Origin: Thioalkalivibrio versutus | GTDB lineage: Bacteria; Pseudomonadota; Gammaproteobacteria; Ectothiorhodospirales; Ectothiorhodospiraceae | DNA length: 64,000 bases | NCBI RefSeq assembly: GCF_001999325.1 | Contig: NZ_MVAR01000022.1 | Location: forward strand, 29,392 to 93,391 | Direction: 5' to 3' | Shown: positions 35,749 through 48,663 of the stretch, one piece after another | How positions within the stretch are numbered: the stretch's first letter is position 1 | Layout: every line of letters begins with the position of its first letter | Made by a program: the position numbers and the translations under genes | The notes under the pieces: generated by a model | Databases searched by the model: none | The model's input: only the letters and a program-made list of their open reading frames with translations | Told to the model about the DNA's origin: nothing

Positions 35749-38388
35749 CTACTTTTCGCGCAGGGCGTCTTTCATCCGATAGAGGGCATCCAGGGCCTCG
35801 CGCGGGGACATGTCGTCCGGATCCAGCGTGTCGAACAGGGCCTTCAGGGCGCGTGCCTCCGCTTCGTACGGCTCGGGTTCGGGTACGGCCACGTTGGCCG
35901 GGTCCGGTTTGGGCGTGAACAGCCCCAGTTGCGGCGAGTCGCTCTCGGCGGCGCGGTCCTCGAGCTCGCGCAGGTGCTGGCGCGCGAGCTTCAGGACATC
36001 GGCCGGCACCCCGGCCAGTTGCGCTACCTGCAGGCCGTAACTCTGATTGGCCGGCCCCTCGCGGACCTGGTGCAGAAACACGATGCTGTGTTCGTGTTCC
36101 ATGGCATCCGTGTGCACGTTGGCGACCGCCGGCTCGCGTTCGGCCAGCGCCGTCAGCTCGAAGTAATGGGTGGCGAACAGGGTCAGGGCGCGATTGTGGC
36201 GCGTCAGGCGTTCGGCGCAGGCGAGCGCCAGGGCGAGGCCGTCGAAGGTGCTGGTGCCGCGGCCGATCTCGTCCATCAGCACCAGGCTCTCGGGGCCCGC
36301 GTTGTGCAGGATATTGGCGGCCTCGGTCATCTCCACCATGAAGGTGGAGCGCCCGGAGGTCAGGTCGTCGGAGGCCCCGATGCGGGTGAAGATCCGGTCC
36401 ACCGGCCCGATCTGCGCGCGCGCGGCTGGCACGAAGCTGCCCATGCAGGCCAGCAGCACGATCAGCGCGGTCTGGCGCATGTAGGTGGACTTGCCGCCCA
36501 TGTTGGGGCCGGTGATCACCAGCAGCCGGCGCTCTTCGGGGTCCAGCTCGGTGTCGTTGGCGACGAAGGGCGCATCCAGGCCGGCCTCCACCACCGGGTG
36601 GCGGCCCTGTTCGATGCGGATGCCGGGCGTGTCGACCAGTTCCGGGCAGTGCCAGTCCAGGCGCCTGGCCCGCTCGGCCAGGCAGGCCAGGGCATCCAGT
36701 TCGGCCAGCGCGTCCGCAATCACGCGCAGACGCGGGGCGCGACCCTGGAGCTCGGCGATCAGGCCGTCGAACAGGGCGCGTTCGCGGGCCATGGCCTGCT
36801 CGCGGGCGGAGAGGATCTCGTCCTCGAAGCGCTTGAGTTCCTCGGTGGTGTAGCGCTCGGCGTTCTTCAGCGTCTGGCGGCGCATGAAGCGCCCGGGCAG
36901 CTCCGCCGAGCGCGTGCGCGAGACCTCGATGTAGTAGCCGTGCACCCGGTTGTAGGCGACCTTCAGCGTGGGGATGCCGGTGGCCTCGCGCTCGCGCGCC
37001 TCGATCTCGCGCAGGAACGAGTCGGCATCGTTCTCCAGTGCGCGCAGGCGATCCAGCTCGGCATCGAAGCCGGCGCGGATCATGCCGCCGTCGGTGACGC
37101 GCAGCGGTGGCTCCTCGACCAGGGCGGCGGCCAGGGTCGCGCTCAGTTCGTCTTCCGGGGCCAGGGCGTCGTACAGCGCCTGCAGGGAGGCCGCGCTGGC
37201 GGCCAGCGGGGTGGTCAGGGCCTGGTGCAGGGGCGGCAGGCGTTCGAGGCTCGCGAGCAGGGCGGTCAGGTCGCGCGGCCGGGCGCTGCCGAGGACGATA
37301 CGCGACAGGATGCGTTCGACATCCGCGCTGCCGGCCAAGGCCTCGCGCAGGGGCGCGGTGGCCCCCGACTCCAGAAGTCCGGTAATCGCGGTCTGGCGCT
37401 CGCGGATGATGGCGCGGTCGCGCAGTGGCTGGTGCAGCCATTGCAGCAGCCGGCGTGAACCCATCGCCGAGCGGGTGGTGTCCAGCAGGGCCAGCAGGGA
37501 TCCGTGGCGTTCGCCGCCCAGGGTGCGGGTCAGCTCCAGGTTGCGGCGGGTGGCCGGGTCCAGCACCAGCATCTGGCTGCGCAGCTCGTGCGCCAGGCCG
37601 GTGATGTGCGCGAGATCCCCGCGATGGCGGTTCTGCACGTAGGCGAGCAGGGCGCCGGCCGCGGCGATGCCGAGATCCAGGCCGTCGCAGCCAAAGCCGG
37701 AGAGATCCCGGGTGCCAAAGTGGGTGGTCAGGACCCGGCGGGCGGAGACACCGTCGAAATGCCAGTCCGCGTGGCGCTGCGGGGCGAAGCCCTCGATCCC
37801 GGGGATGGGCGCGGCCTGGTCGGGGATCAGGCATTCCACCGGGTCCAGCCGTGCCAGCTCGGCGGCCAGTTCGGTCGCGTCGCGCACCTCCAGCAGGCGG
37901 AACTGGCCGGAGGCGAACTCCAGGCTGGCAATCCCGTAGCCCTCCTTGCGGCCCTTGATCGCGGCCGAGCCGGCGGGGCACACCGCGACCATCCGGTTGA
38001 TGCTGCGGGCCTCCAGCAGGGCCTCTTCGGTGACCGTACCGGGGGTGACAATGCGCACGACCTCGCGCTTGACCGGGCCCTTCTGTTCTCCGACAGCGCC
38101 GGTCTGCTCGCAGATGGCCACGCTCTCGCCCAGCTTCAGCAGGCGCGCGAGATAGCTCTCCAGCGTGTGCACCGGGATCCCGGCCATGGGGATCGGCTGT
38201 CCGGCCGATTCGCCACGCCGGGTCAGGGTGATATCGAGCAGTCCCGCGGCGCGCTCGGCGTCTTCATGGAACAGCTCGTAGAAATCACCCATGCGGTAGA
38301 GCAGCAGCGTATCCGGGTACTCGGCCTTGATACCGAGGTACTGCTGCATCATCGGGGTGTGTGCGGAAAGTGGCGTCTTGTCAGTCAC
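35749..38388 (-). CDS. mutS: DNA mismatch repair protein MutS
   Basis: An 879-residue protein that recognises base mismatches and small loops. The N-terminal mismatch-binding motif is [17 protein letters not shown] (Phe-x-Glu). The ATPase has Walker [16 protein letters not shown], Walker [14 protein letters not shown] and [11 protein letters not shown]. Length (usual 850-880) and ends are intact, with the C-terminal beta-clamp/tetramer region included. It is transcribed alone toward the decayed efflux gene. The 524 bases upstream of its start carry a small-RNA-like element at 38530-38650 on the same strand, whose terminator lies about 140 bases before mutS. Confidence 0.97.
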   Translation of the reverse strand: MTDKTPLSAHTPMMQQYLGIKAEYPDTLLLYRMGDFYELFHEDAERAAGLLDITLTRRGESAGQPIPMAGIPVHTLESYLARLLKLGESVAICEQTGAVGEQKGPVKREVVRIVTPGTVTEEALLEARSINRMVAVCPAGSAAIKGRKEGYGIASLEFASGQFRLLEVRDATELAAELARLDPVECLIPDQAAPIPGIEGFAPQRHADWHFDGVSARRVLTTHFGTRDLSGFGCDGLDLGIAAAGALLAYVQNRHRGDLAHITGLAHELRSQMLVLDPATRRNLELTRTLGGERHGSLLALLDTTRSAMGSRRLLQWLHQPLRDRAIIRERQTAITGLLESGATAPLREALAGSADVERILSRIVLGSARPRDLTALLASLERLPPLHQALTTPLAASAASLQALYDALAPEDELSATLAAALVEEPPLRVTDGGMIRAGFDAELDRLRALENDADSFLREIEAREREATGIPTLKVAYNRVHGYYIEVSRTRSAELPGRFMRRQTLKNAERYTTEELKRFEDEILSAREQAMARERALFDGLIAELQGRAPRLRVIADALAELDALACLAERARRLDWHCPELVDTPGIRIEQGRHPVVEAGLDAPFVANDTELDPEERRLLVITGPNMGGKSTYMRQTALIVLLACMGSFVPAARAQIGPVDRIFTRIGASDDLTSGRSTFMVEMTEAANILHNAGPESLVLMDEIGRGTSTFDGLALALACAERLTRHNRALTLFATHYFELTALAEREPAVANVHTDAMEHEHSIVFLHQVREGPANQSYGLQVAQLAGVPADVLKLARQHLRELEDRAAESDSPQLGLFTPKPDPANVAVPEPEPYEAEARALKALFDTLDPDDMSPREALDALYRMKDALREK

Positions 38389-38529
38389 TTGTTAGCGGCT
38401 GTCCAAAAAATCGGGATTTGCAATCAGACATTTGTCCAATGCTCGGTGATTCGCCGCGCACGGTATCACGCGCGCGGCGGCATCGGTTGGCACCCCCCCC
38501 GGTGCTCCCGTGCGGGCTCCGTACCCCAA

Positions 38530-38650
38530 CGAGAAACGCCCCGGCCTCAGGGGGGAGGCACGGGGCGCCGAGCACACAGGGGGGTGGTGCTCTTCAGTCA
38601 CGCTATCCCGCGCCCATGCGGACCGCAAGCAGGCCAACTAACGCTCCACA
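38530..38650 (-). ncRNA. Candidate small RNA, copy 1 of a homologous pair
   Basis: Read on the minus strand, this stretch shares blocks with 39898-40012: AGTTGGCCTGCTTGCGG, ATAGCGT, a hairpin with stem GAGCAC/GTGCTC and C-rich loop CACCCCCCTGT, then an intrinsic terminator with stem CGCCCCGTGCCTC/GAGGCCGGGGCG followed by TTTC. Sequence between the blocks differs while the helices are kept. No convincing promoter is visible, though TATAGG at about 38660 could be a -10. The rest of 38389-38912 holds no recognisable gene. Confidence 0.55.
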
Positions 38651-38912
38651 CCCCTGCCTATAACGCCCTCAAGCAGGGGGCCGGCGCTCGCGCGGCCGGC
38701 ATTGCCCTGTGGCGCGGTCTGCCAGCGAATCGCCCGGCTAATGCGACATCTGATCGGCGTATGGGCGGCGGCGCTCATCGGTCCGGCGGCGCTCGATCCG
38801 GGCAGACGCGCAGTATACGGATGCAGTGCCCGACATGGCAGGTGGGTCAGGTGCGGCAGTTGTGCCACACTCGGGACAGCGCAAGCGACGCGATGTCAGG
38901 GAGGAGGCGAGC

Positions 38913-39215
38913 ATGATCGGGGAAGAGGATCGGCGCGATCACCGGCGGATGCAGGTCAGCACGGCGGCGCGCGTCACCTGGCGCTCCAGTGGCGAGTCCA
39001 TCAGCGTGCAGTTGGAGGACCTCTCCGCCATGGGTTGCGCCTTTGTGGCGCAGCGCGAGACCGATGCCGGTGTGGGCATTACGGTTTCGGTGCCAAGCCC
39101 GGACGGTCGCCTGGAGGGTCTTGAGCGCCACGGCCGCGTGGTGCGCTGCGCCCCCGTCGAGGGCGCATCCGGCAACGGTTGGCGGGTTGCGGTCGCCTTC
39201 GATCTGGAGGGATGA
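38913..39215 (+). CDS. PilZ-domain protein
   Basis: A 100-residue single-domain PilZ protein, a cyclic di-GMP receptor type. The Arg motif RRDHRR at residues 7-12 and the DLSAMGCAF motif (D-x-S-x-x-G) form the ligand site. GGAGG lies six bases before the ATG at 38913; a longer open frame upstream has no ribosome site. Seven bases separate it from pncC, so the two are probably one transcript. It may respond to c-di-GMP from the phytochrome-linked cyclase at 10905 or from others. Confidence 0.88.
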   Translation: MIGEEDRRDHRRMQVSTAARVTWRSSGESISVQLEDLSAMGCAFVAQRETDAGVGITVSVPSPDGRLEGLERHGRVVRCAPVEGASGNGWRVAVAFDLEG

Positions 39216-39222
39216 TCGCGCC

Positions 39223-39747
39223 ATGACGGCAGAATCGAGCACCACCCTCCTGACCCTCCGCGAGTCCGACGCCCCGAGCCTGTCGGCCTTGGTTTATGAC
39301 CTGAGCGAGCGCCTGATGGCGAAGGGCGAACGCCTGTGCACCGTGGAATCCTGCACCGGCGGCGGCATCGCGCAGGCGATGACGGATATCCCGGGTAGCT
39401 CGCAGTGGTTCGAATGCGGCTGGGTGGCGTACTCGAACGCCGCCAAGACCGCGATGGTTGGCGTGCCGCCCGAGTTGATCGAGCAACACGGCGCCGTCAG
39501 CGAGGCGGTGGCCCGTGCAATGGTCGAGGGTGGGCTGGCCCGCAGCGGGGCGAATCACGCGCTCTCGGTCACCGGAATCGCCGGGCCCGGGGGCGGGACC
39601 GACGCCAAGCCGGTCGGCACGGTTTGCTTCGGTTGGCAACAGCGAGGCCAGGATGCCCGTGTCGAGACCTGCCATTTCGATGGCGAACGCCACGAGGTCC
39701 GCCTGCAGTCCATGCTGCATGCCCTGGGCGAACTGCTGGCGCACTAG
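39223..39747 (+). CDS. pncC: Nicotinamide-nucleotide amidohydrolase PncC (CinA C-terminal domain)
   Basis: A 174-residue stand-alone CinA C-terminal-type enzyme, converting NMN to nicotinate mononucleotide in NAD salvage. Motifs are CTVESCTGGGIAQAMTDIPG, VAYSNAAKTAMVGVP, GAVSEAVARAMVEGGL and SVTGIAGPGGGTDAKPVGTV. Start ATG 39223 follows GGAGGGATGATCGCGCC. The N-terminal 20 residues are an unmatched extension. It normally sits directly before recA; here an element and a 3.5-kb channel gene intervene. Confidence 0.93.
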   Translation: MTAESSTTLLTLRESDAPSLSALVYDLSERLMAKGERLCTVESCTGGGIAQAMTDIPGSSQWFECGWVAYSNAAKTAMVGVPPELIEQHGAVSEAVARAMVEGGLARSGANHALSVTGIAGPGGGTDAKPVGTVCFGWQQRGQDARVETCHFDGERHEVRLQSMLHALGELLAH

Positions 39748-39897
39748 GGAAGCCCTGATCAAGGGACCCGTTCGCGCGCGAGTCGATCTTGCGTGCGAAC
39801 AGGGCGCGGTGACCGCCGTGCAGTCACCCGGCGCAAGGGAGTCGTAACGCCTGCACGCGCCGCGCCTGGAGTCTCCTGGGCAAACGGGCCCCGCCAA

Positions 39898-40012
39898 TGA
39901 AAACGCCCCGGCCTCTGGAGGCGCGGGGCGTCGAGCACACAGGGGAGGAGGTGCTCGCAGGAAACGCTATTCGTCCCCTTTGATCCTCGCAAGCCAACTG
40001 GCTCACAGACCC
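39898..40012 (-). ncRNA. Candidate small RNA, copy 2 of a homologous pair
   Basis: On the minus strand it reads AGTTGGCTTGCGAGGATC, then ATAGCGT, a hairpin with stem GAGCAC/GTGCTC and loop CTCCTCCCCTGT, then a terminator with stem CGCCCCG-GCCT/AGGC-CGGGGCG and TTTTC. The loop contains CTCCTCC, complementary to a Shine-Dalgarno sequence, a feature of known C-rich-loop riboregulators. It lies antisense-free between pncC and the MscK-like gene. It shares its architecture with 38530-38650; both sit on the same strand 1.3 kb apart with PilZ-pncC between them. Confidence 0.58.
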
Positions 40013-40237
40013 CGAATTTCAGCCTGAACCCCGCGCCGGAACGTGTGCGGGGTCACGCCTGGGTGGGCCGCGTTCGGGGCGGGGGTGCCCGATTGCGCGG
40101 GTGTGTGCCGGCGTCCGTTCCGCGGCGTCGGGGTTGCATGGCCGCCGGGATCGCGGTCGGGGATACCGCTGCGGGATTAACGCAGTCACAGAACCGGGCA
40201 GGCGAACCGGAGCGACGCGGTATACGGTATATGTTGT

Positions 40238-40256
40238 GCATACGGAGGTCGTATGC
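40238..40256 (+). promoter_or_regulatory. Perfect dyad with GGAGG in its apex, in the mscK-like leader
   Basis: GCATACG and CGTATGC form a 7-bp perfect inverted repeat around GAGGT, 75 bases before the channel start. The surrounding GTATACGGTATATG is AT-rich for this genome and may be the promoter. In RNA the hairpin would present ACGGAGG at its tip, similar to CsrA sites (A-N-GGA in a loop). It could equally be a DNA operator. The rest of 39748-40331 besides the small-RNA candidate shows no gene. Confidence 0.45.
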
Positions 40257-40331
40257 CCCGGAACGCGCGGAGTATGCCGGGCGGGGCGGGATCGCAAGTC
40301 GACGGCGGGCGGGTTCGCGGACAGGTAGATC

Positions 40332-43300
40332 ATGAGAAGGATCGACGGATGCAACAAGTGCCGCCGGACGTGGCGGCTCGCGTTTCTTGGGATCGCCCTG
40401 TTGTTGTGGTTGGTGGCCGGTCCACTGGCCGGGGCGGATGCGGACGCGGATCCGGAGTCATCCTCGCCGGTGGTGGTCAGCCCGGCGGAAGTGGCGGCCC
40501 TGGAGACCGATCTGGCCGTTTTCCGCGACCGTCTCCCCGAGCTTCTGGAAGCCGTGGATACCCAGCCAGCGGAGGAGTGGCTGGAGGCCAGTCCGCTGGA
40601 CGAGCTCGAGGCGCGCAGCGCTGACGAGGACCGGGCGGAAGCGGAACGGGCACTGTGGGAGGAGGCCCGCGAGTACGAGCAGGCGGCCGTGGAGCGAGTG
40701 CGGGGAGCGCTGGACCGTGCGACCACCGCCCGGGAGGTGCCGGAGCGTCTGGGCGAGTTGGAACAGGGTCTGGACGGGGTCGGGGCATTCCCGGCCGGGC
40801 TGGGCGAAGAGGTCTCGATCCGCCGCATCGAGGATGAGCTGGAACGGGTGGGGCGCGACCGCGAGCGACTGGAAGCGGAACTCGATGACCAGCGCATCCA
40901 GCACGCGCAAATGGAAGAGCAGGCGGAGGTTCAGGCGGAGACCCTGGAACGCCTGCGCCGGGAGCGTCAGGAGCTGGAGGACGGGCCACAGCCGCTGCCC
41001 GAGGAGGTCGAATGGACGGAGGCTCACGCAGCCGTGCAGGAGGCCCGGGCGCGACAGGCGGATGCTCGCCTGCTTGCGGCGCAGCTGGATGCCGTTTCGC
41101 TGCCGCCGCGGATGCAGGCGCGGGGCCTGCTGATCCGCGGCCTGGAGCTGGAGGCGCGCTGGCAGAGTGTCCTGCAGAGTCGGCTGGAGGTCCGGTTGAC
41201 CGAACTGTCCAGCGAGGAACTGCAGGAGCTGCGAGCGGAGCTGCGTACCCTGCTGGAGCGTCAGCCGGAAGCGCAGCTGCACCATGCGGAGGAAATCGAG
41301 GAATTGCATGCGGCGTTCGACCGCATCGCAGAGGCCCAGGAACAGACCCGCACCCTGCAGTATGAGCGTGACCGGCTGGTCCGGGTCGAGCGCGAACTGG
41401 CGCAATCCCTGTCCCATGTCCACGAGCGTCTGGAGATCAGTGGCCTGACCGAGGCGCTGGGTGGGGTCTTCCTGGAGGAGCAGCGACGCCTGCGCGATCT
41501 TGACCAGGTCCGTTTCCAGCTACGTGATCTGGAGCGGGAGCTGGCGCAGTCGCAGTTACGGACCATCAGCCTGCGCGAGCGTCTGGCTGTGCTGCCGGCG
41601 GACCCGGTGGCGGAATGGGAACCCGCGGCCCGCGCGGCCTTGCGCGAGCTTCGCCGGCAGACACTGAATGCGGAGCTGCATGCCGAGGAGGCGCGGACCG
41701 AACAACTGCGCCAGGCCGACCTGCGGCTGCGTGCGGTCGTCGATCTGGTGGCGGAGCTCGACCGGATCCTGCAAGAAGCGTTGCTTTGGTGGCCGAGCCA
41801 TTCCCCGGTCGGGGTCGCGTGGCTCGAGCGGGCGCCGGCCGCGACCCTGGCGCTGCTGGACCCCGCCGCCTGGGCGGAGTTGCGGGAGACATTCCTGCGC
41901 CAGACGCTGCACCGGCCATGGTTCATCGGGTTCATTCTGCTGGTGGCGGGGTTGCTGTATCTCGCCGGGCGCAATGTCCACCGGCATCTGGAGCGTCTCG
42001 CCGAAACGACTCGTCACCGCTATACGGACAGTATTGCGGTCACGATCCGGGCCCTGGGGTGGAGTCTGCTGCGCGTTTTACCCGTGCCGTTTCTGCTGCT
42101 GACTCTCGCATTCCAGTTGCACGCGGTCCCGGAGCCGGGTTTTGCAGTGGAGGTCCTGTCCCTGGCACTGATCACGGTTTCGGTGTGGTGGATGGCGGGC
42201 CACCTCCTGCTGCTCTTCATCAGCCGCCATGGGGTCGGGACCGTGCATTTCGGCTGGCCCCAGCCATTGCTGACGCGTCTGTATCGTCACCTGCACTGGT
42301 TTCTTCCGGTGCAGACCCTGCTGTTCCTGTTCGTGGCCCTGGCCTTCGGGCACCCGAGCGACGAGGTATTCGACCTTTATGGCCGTCTGGCGCTCCTGGC
42401 GGTCATCCTGAATTTTGCGATGGTGGCCTGGCTGCTTCTGGCACCGGTCCCGGACGGTTCGAAAGGCGGCACGCTGGACGAGCGCCGCCGGTTATTGCTG
42501 CGGGGGCTCGTGATCGTGATGGTGGTGGGCCTGGCGACCCTTGCCCTGGCCGGTTATCTGTACACCGTGGCCGAGCTCCTGCGGCATCTGATCGGGACGG
42601 TGCTGGTGCTGATTGTTGTCGGTCTTGGTTACAGCCTGGCGGCCCGGTGGCTGGTCCTGGGAGAGATGCGGCTGGCGCTGCTCCGGAACCGCGAGCGGCG
42701 CGAGCAGGAGGCAGTCACCGAGGGCGGCAGCGGCGGCGAAACTGGGCTGGACGTCCCCGAGCCGCAGCTGAGCATGGAGGACGTCAATCTGCAAAGCCGC
42801 ACGCTGCTGCGGGTGGCGGCGCTGGGCGGTACGGTAGTGGGGCTGTTGTGGGTGTGGTCGGACATCCTGCCGGCCCTGGCCTGGCTGGACGGGATCACAC
42901 TGTGGTCGCGCACGATCGAGATCGGCGAGAGTGAGATCCTCACCAGCGTGTCCCTCCAGGATCTGTTGCTGGCCGGGTTTCTGGGGCTGCTGTTTCTGTT
43001 GTCGGCGCGCAACTTGCCGGGGCTGGTGGAGATCCTGCTGTCGCGCAGCACGCAGATGGATGCGCCCGGGCGCTACACGTTCACCATGCTCCTGCGCTAT
43101 CTGCTGGCCGTGGTGGCGGTTATCGTGGTGTTTTCGCTTCTGGGCCTGCGCTGGAGCGAGATCCAGTGGCTGGTGGCGGCGCTGACCGTCGGTCTGGGTT
43201 TTGGTCTGCAGGAGGTCGTGGCCAACTTCGTTGCCGGGCTGATCGTGTTGCTGGAGCGCCCGGTCCGGGTGGGCGATACCATCACCGTTGGCGAATACAG

Positions 43301-43793
43301 CGGGACGGTATCGAAGATCCGGGGCCGTGCTACCACGATCGTTGACTGGGACAACCGGGAGATCGTCGTTCCCAACAAGACGTTCATCTCCGACCATCTG
43401 ATCAACTGGACTCTGAGCGACACCACCACGCGGCTGGTGATCCCGGTGGGGGTCAGCTATGCGTCCGATGTCGATCTTGTCCGGGAGACCCTGCTGGAGG
43501 TGGCCCACGATGACCCGCACGTCCTGGAGGATCCCGAATCGGTGGTGTATTTCCTCCGGTTTGGCGATAACGCGCTGAATTTCGAACTGCGGGTGTTCGT
43601 CTGCCAGATGGCGGATCGGCTGGTCACGCTGAGCGGGCTCCACACCGCGATCATCAAGCGTTTCCGCGAACAGGGGATCGAGATCGCTTTGCCGCAGATG
43701 GACGTTCACCTGCACGACGACGAAACCCGGAGGCGTCGTGCCGTGCCCCCCGCGGCGGGTCCCGACGAACCCGGAAACCCCATGGATCGGTGA
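40332..43793 (+). CDS. mscK: Large mechanosensitive channel, MscK/KefA-like
   Basis: A 1153-residue MscS-superfamily channel that opens on osmotic downshift to release solutes. A signal-like helix (residues 14-35) is followed by a long periplasmic coiled-coil, Glu/Arg/Gln-rich region to about residue 500, then about eight membrane helices, and the MscS pore domain near residues 900-1130. Pore-helix and beta-domain marks are LTVGLGFGLQEVVANFVAG, RPVRVGDTITVGEYSGTV and VVPNKTFISDHLINWTL. Length fits the MscK class (about 1,100). Start ATG 40332 has a modest ACAGGT site. It separates pncC from recA. It probably discharges compatible solutes such as trehalose. Confidence 0.9.
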   Translation: MRRIDGCNKCRRTWRLAFLGIALLLWLVAGPLAGADADADPESSSPVVVSPAEVAALETDLAVFRDRLPELLEAVDTQPAEEWLEASPLDELEARSADEDRAEAERALWEEAREYEQAAVERVRGALDRATTAREVPERLGELEQGLDGVGAFPAGLGEEVSIRRIEDELERVGRDRERLEAELDDQRIQHAQMEEQAEVQAETLERLRRERQELEDGPQPLPEEVEWTEAHAAVQEARARQADARLLAAQLDAVSLPPRMQARGLLIRGLELEARWQSVLQSRLEVRLTELSSEELQELRAELRTLLERQPEAQLHHAEEIEELHAAFDRIAEAQEQTRTLQYERDRLVRVERELAQSLSHVHERLEISGLTEALGGVFLEEQRRLRDLDQVRFQLRDLERELAQSQLRTISLRERLAVLPADPVAEWEPAARAALRELRRQTLNAELHAEEARTEQLRQADLRLRAVVDLVAELDRILQEALLWWPSHSPVGVAWLERAPAATLALLDPAAWAELRETFLRQTLHRPWFIGFILLVAGLLYLAGRNVHRHLERLAETTRHRYTDSIAVTIRALGWSLLRVLPVPFLLLTLAFQLHAVPEPGFAVEVLSLALITVSVWWMAGHLLLLFISRHGVGTVHFGWPQPLLTRLYRHLHWFLPVQTLLFLFVALAFGHPSDEVFDLYGRLALLAVILNFAMVAWLLLAPVPDGSKGGTLDERRRLLLRGLVIVMVVGLATLALAGYLYTVAELLRHLIGTVLVLIVVGLGYSLAARWLVLGEMRLALLRNRERREQEAVTEGGSGGETGLDVPEPQLSMEDVNLQSRTLLRVAALGGTVVGLLWVWSDILPALAWLDGITLWSRTIEIGESEILTSVSLQDLLLAGFLGLLFLLSARNLPGLVEILLSRSTQMDAPGRYTFTMLLRYLLAVVAVIVVFSLLGLRWSEIQWLVAALTVGLGFGLQEVVANFVAGLIVLLERPVRVGDTITVGEYSGTVSKIRGRATTIVDWDNREIVVPNKTFISDHLINWTLSDTTTRLVIPVGVSYASDVDLVRETLLEVAHDDPHVLEDPESVVYFLRFGDNALNFELRVFVCQMADRLVTLSGLHTAIIKRFREQGIEIALPQMDVHLHDDETRRRRAVPPAAGPDEPGNPMDR

Positions 43794-43808
43794 CGGGTGC
43801 CCGGTTCG

Positions 43809-43835
43809 TTGGCCCGGGGCCGTGACCCGGGCCAA
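43809..43835 (+). terminator. Strong hairpin after the MscK-like gene
   Basis: TTGGCCCGGG and CCCGGGCCAA form a 10-bp perfect stem with a 7-base loop, 16 bases past the stop. There is no T tract after it, so it may stabilise the 3' end or terminate weakly. Confidence 0.5.
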
Positions 43836-43922
43836 CCCAAGCGTCCCGCCCGCAGGCCAGGCGGCTTGGCTCCGGTGCCGCGGGTGTCTTGTGCAAGTCC
43901 TTTGTCCCTGCACGATCACGGG

Positions 43923-43951
43923 TTGGGTCACTCCCCGCCCTGTGGGATACT
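43923..43951 (+). promoter_or_regulatory. recA: Probable sigma-70 promoter of recA
   Basis: TTGGGT (43923-43928) and GATACT (43946-43951) are separated by exactly 17 bases and lie about 70 bases before the recA start. I see no CTG-N10-CAG LexA box of the gammaproteobacterial type around it, so SOS control is not visible here. Confidence 0.6.
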
Positions 43952-44021
43952 GCGGCCCCGTATCCGCCCCGTCTTGGGCAACGGGTCGGAAACCATCGCA
44001 GCAAGTATCGGGAGGCATACC

Positions 44022-45042
<1,021 letters not shown>

Positions 45043-45068
<26 letters not shown>

Positions 45069-45522
45069 CCCGGCCGACCCCGAGGCTGCGCTTGAGGTGG
45101 GCCTGCGGTTGCTGGTTCGGCGTGAACACTCCGGTCTGGAGCTGGCGCGCAAGCTCGGTGAGCGCGGCTTCGAACGGGATGCCGTGGACGCCGCGCTGGA
45201 ACGTGCGCGCGAGCTCGACTATCTGAGCGATACCCGTTACGCGGACTTCATGGCCCGCCACCGTACCGAGCAGGGTTACGGCGAACAGCGCATCCGTGCC
45301 GAACTGGCCCACAATGGCATCGGCAACGACACCGTGAACGCCGCCATCGATGCCCTGGAGATCGACTGGATCGACCAGGCCCGTGGCCAGCTCGAACGCC
45401 ACTTCCGTCATCCCCCCGAGACCCGCGAGGACGAGGCCCGCTATCTTCGCCACCTCGCGGGTCGTGGATTCCCCGGCGGTGTCGCCCACCAGGCCCTCGC
45501 CGCCTGGAAGGACGAACCCTGA
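45043..45522 (+). CDS. recX: RecA regulatory protein RecX
   Basis: A 159-residue, mostly helical protein of three tandem RecX repeats ([55 protein letters not shown]) that limits RecA filament growth. It starts at ATG 45043 within the end of recA (26-base overlap), the usual arrangement, so expression should be coupled and low. It is followed by repeats at 45524-45677. Confidence 0.93.
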
Positions 45523-45523
45523 C

Positions 45524-45677
45524 CGATTGCTTCGCTACGCTCGCAATGACGTTTTAGTGTCCTGTCATTGCGGGGAGCATCGCGACGAAGCAATCCGTGT
45601 CCATGGCCACCGGATCCGGCGGCGGGGCATGTCCCAAACGATCGCTCCGGCCCCTTTTGGGGGCCTCGCAATGACGA
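45524..45677. repeat. Interspersed repeat arms between recX and alaS
   Basis: Three arms of the window's main repeat family: GATTGCTTCGCTACGCTCGC at 45526-45545 ending in AATGACG, an inverted arm with GTCATTGCGGGGAGC and GACGAAGCAATCC at 45563-45597, and GGGGCCTCGCAATGACG ending at 45677. Facing arms can pair into long hairpins. The repeats begin two bases after the recX stop and fill most of the gap to alaS. Confidence 0.8.
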
Positions 45678-45768
45678 GGAAGATGGCCGGAAGACGGGCC
45701 CGGCAATACGCGGGTGGGGCGCTTGCGTGATAGCATTCCGGGTTTGACCCCATTGCTATCGGAACCGC

Positions 45769-48378
<2,610 letters not shown>

Positions 48379-48390
48379 TCGATCGTCCAT

Positions 48391-48523
48391 CCCCGTCATC
48401 GCGAGGCGCGTAGCGCCGCGGCGATCTCCGCGGGCAGCCCCGGTGCCGGAGGGTTCGGCGGGATCCGATGGTTTTGGACGGAGGCTGCCACGGCCCCGGC
48501 GGGGCCTCGCAATGACGGGGCCC
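48391..48523. repeat. Interspersed repeat, two inverted arms after alaS
   Basis: A left arm CCCGTCATCGCGAGGCGCGT (48392-48411) through GCGGCGATCTCC, and a right inverted arm GGGGCCTCGCAATGACGGGG ending near 48520. This is the same family as at 29148 and 45524; it may act as a 3' hairpin for the alaS transcript. Confidence 0.78.
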
Positions 48524-48663
48524 TGCACGGGGTTCGCCGGGGCGGTGGGCTTTAATGCGGCGGCCAGTTGGTGTTTAATGCCCGCTTCTTAAGTAAACGC
48601 TAATGGATGGGGTGCGCCCTGTCCGGACGGTCGCAAGGACCGGGCACGGAACGGAATCTTGAA

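Noticed and set aside
39824..40006. Short minus-strand peptide over small-RNA candidate 2, with a similar peptide string over candidate 1
   Set aside because: The shared peptide comes from the shared hairpin and terminator; the frames break between copies outside these helices and lack ribosome sites, so RNA structure explains it better.
40101..40328. A 75-codon plus-strand frame before the MscK-like gene
   Set aside because: No ribosome site, composition typical of random GC-rich sequence, and it covers the promoter-like AT patch and dyad.
48524..48663. A lysine riboswitch before lysC
   Set aside because: The leader is short and I see none of the conserved lysine-riboswitch helices or loops.
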